Translations under genes and position numbers: made by a program | In this document: positions 62,906-64,000 of the stretch, in pieces | Numbering within the stretch: position 1 is the stretch's first letter | Layout of the letters: every line of letters starts with the position of its first letter | Notes under the pieces: generated by a model | Databases searched by the model: none | The model's input: only the letters and a program-made list of their open reading frames with translations | What the model was told of the DNA's origin: nothing | NCBI RefSeq assembly: GCF_006716675.1 | Contig: NZ_VFPM01000001.1 | Span: forward strand, 1,550,001 to 1,614,000 | Length of the DNA stretch: 64,000 nt | Direction of reading: 5' to 3' | Source of the DNA: Humibacillus xanthopallidus | Lineage (GTDB): Bacteria; Actinomycetota; Actinomycetes; Actinomycetales; Dermatophilaceae

Positions 62906-63949
62906 ATGACGCTCCACGCCGACGACTACCAGGCCCTCCGCTCGCGCTACGACTCCATGACCTACCGCCGCACCGGCCGGTCGGGGCTCGACCTGCCGGC
63001 GGTCTCGCTCGGCCTCTGGCACAACTTCGGCGACGACGTGCCGCTCGAGCGCCAGCGTGCGACCCTGCGCCGGGCCTTCGACCTCGGGGTCACGCACTTC
63101 GACCTCGCCAACAACTACGGCCCGCCCTACGGCTCCGCCGAGCGCAACTTCGGCGCCATCTACGCGCAGGACTTCACGCGCTACCGCGACGAGCTGATCC
63201 TCTCGACGAAGGCGGGCTACGACATGTGGCCCGGCCCTTACGGCCAGGGCGGCGGCAGCCGCAAGTACGTCCTCTCCTCCCTCGACCAGTCCCTCCAGCG
63301 CATGGGCGTCGACTACGTCGACATCTTCTACTCCCACCGCTTCGACGAGACGACGCCGCTCGAGGAGACGATGGGCGCGCTCGACACGGCAGTGCGCCAG
63401 GGCAAGGCGCTCTACGTCGGCATCTCGTCCTACTCGGGCCCGCGCACCAAGGACGCCATCGCGATCCTGCGTGAGCTCGGCACCCCGCTGCTCATCCACC
63501 AGCCGAGCTACTCGATGCTCAACCGCTGGGTCGAGGAGGACCTCCTCGACGTGCTCGGCGAGGAGGGCGTCGGCTGCATCGCCTTCTCGCCGCTCGCGCA
63601 GGGCATGCTCACCGACAAGTACCTCAAGGGCGTGCCGGCCGGCTCGCGAGCCGCTCAGGGGAAGTCGCTGTCGCCGAAGCTGCTCAGCGAGCAGAACCTC
63701 AAGCACATCCGTGCCCTCAACCGGATGGCGAAGGCCCGCGGCCAGTCCCTCGCGCAGATGGCGCTCGCGTGGATCCTCCGCGACGAGCGCGTCACGTCGG
63801 TGCTCATCGGCGCGTCGTCGGTGCAGCAGCTCGAGAACAGCCTCGGCTCCCTCGACAACCTCGACTTCACTCCCGAGGAGCTCGCCAAGATCGACACCCA
63901 CGCCGTCGAGGGCGGCATCAACCTCTGGAAGCGCTCCAGCGCCCACTGA
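62906..63949 (+). CDS. aldo/keto reductase, YghZ/glyceraldehyde-3-P reductase-like
   Basis: 347 residues. It begins MTLHADDYQALRSRYDSMTYRRTGRSGLDLPAVSLGLWHNFGD. The active-site D, Y, K, H set appears as FDLANNYGPPYGSAE, ILSTKAGYDMWPGPYGQGG and YSHRFDETTPLEE. The NADPH-binding end is SVLIGASSVQQLENSLGSL. It resembles Escherichia coli YghZ/Gpr, which reduces L-glyceraldehyde 3-phosphate, though substrates vary. Two tandem TGGGGGCAGAC copies (62876-62897) lie in front of the ATG. Confidence 0.9.
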   Translation: MTLHADDYQALRSRYDSMTYRRTGRSGLDLPAVSLGLWHNFGDDVPLERQRATLRRAFDLGVTHFDLANNYGPPYGSAERNFGAIYAQDFTRYRDELILSTKAGYDMWPGPYGQGGGSRKYVLSSLDQSLQRMGVDYVDIFYSHRFDETTPLEETMGALDTAVRQGKALYVGISSYSGPRTKDAIAILRELGTPLLIHQPSYSMLNRWVEEDLLDVLGEEGVGCIAFSPLAQGMLTDKYLKGVPAGSRAAQGKSLSPKLLSEQNLKHIRALNRMAKARGQSLAQMALAWILRDERVTSVLIGASSVQQLENSLGSLDNLDFTPEELAKIDTHAVEGGINLWKRSSAH

Positions 63950-64000
63950 GCTCTCCCGAGCTCTCAACCCACCACGTCGGTATGCCGTCCGGCCGTGTCC

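Overview
The window is very GC-rich, densely packed actinobacterial chromosome. Many genes start with GTG and neighbouring genes often overlap by 4 bases. The gene content fits a member of the Intrasporangiaceae or close relatives (Janibacter/Terrabacter-like): a single-chain acyl-CoA carboxylase, a form II aerobic CO dehydrogenase-type operon, a pxpABC 5-oxoprolinase operon, a secreted M4 protease and a GntR/FCD regulator. The family placement is inference. I saw no rRNA, tRNA, CRISPR array, insertion sequence or prophage.

Layout. 1-8.6 kb: 3' part of a RidA gene, a P-loop kinase-like gene, a polytopic membrane protein, DUF1059, and a 1845-residue biotin carboxylase/BCCP/carboxyltransferase fusion. 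8.7-13.9 kb (minus strand): ECF sigma factor with a membrane partner; a DUF6510 / ferredoxin reductase / sulfite oxidase-like operon; YdcF; paired fluoride channels crcB behind a probable fluoride riboswitch. 14-18 kb: DUF1445-pxpC-pxpB-pxpA, divergent from a GntR regulator with a palindromic operator between them. 18-24 kb, an accessory stretch: an internally deleted DUF2200 gene, DUF427, an M48 protease, an internally deleted cyclic-nucleotide-binding gene, an Imm5-like gene, an Imm5-like/Arr (rifampin ADP-ribosyltransferase) fusion, and an Orc1/Cdc6-like AAA ATPase. 24-31 kb: pyridoxal kinase, rhodanese, a dispanin-like protein, a lipoprotein, an Fpg/Nei glycosylase, an App1-type phosphatase, a GNAT protein and a membrane protein. 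31-47 kb, envelope and secretion: a class B PBP lipoprotein, a frame-disrupted gene, a serine beta-lactamase-fold lipoprotein, DacB, a giant secreted protein with ILEI-like segments, a NarL-type two-component system, a secreted amidase, a lipoprotein and the M4 protease. 47-58 kb: mobA, fdhD, YCII, ABC-F, moeA, a GH1 glycosidase, DUF3237, serine dehydratase, an ornithine cyclodeaminase-like gene and an NAD(P)-binding protein. 58-64 kb: coxSLMG operon and an aldo/keto reductase.

Working together. Molybdenum is a recurring theme: mobA, moeA, fdhD, the sulfite oxidase-like protein and coxSLM all depend on or make molybdenum cofactor. The 31-44 kb block is largely peptidoglycan metabolism and secretion.

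The most unusual features are not classical genes. (1) The heptamer GTATGCC/GGCATAC recurs about 50 times on both strands, inside genes and in terminator stems. (2) There are two intergenic palindrome families. One is built on ATCGAAAGAGCA: two 78-nt palindromes of identical geometry and one direct-repeat triplet. The other is built on GTCGAGTGCCCA: a 65-bp tandem array, a 53-bp tandem array, and single copies. (3) There is an Imm5-like/Arr fusion next to a stand-alone Imm5-like paralogue. All names come from reading motifs in translated sequence; nothing was searched.
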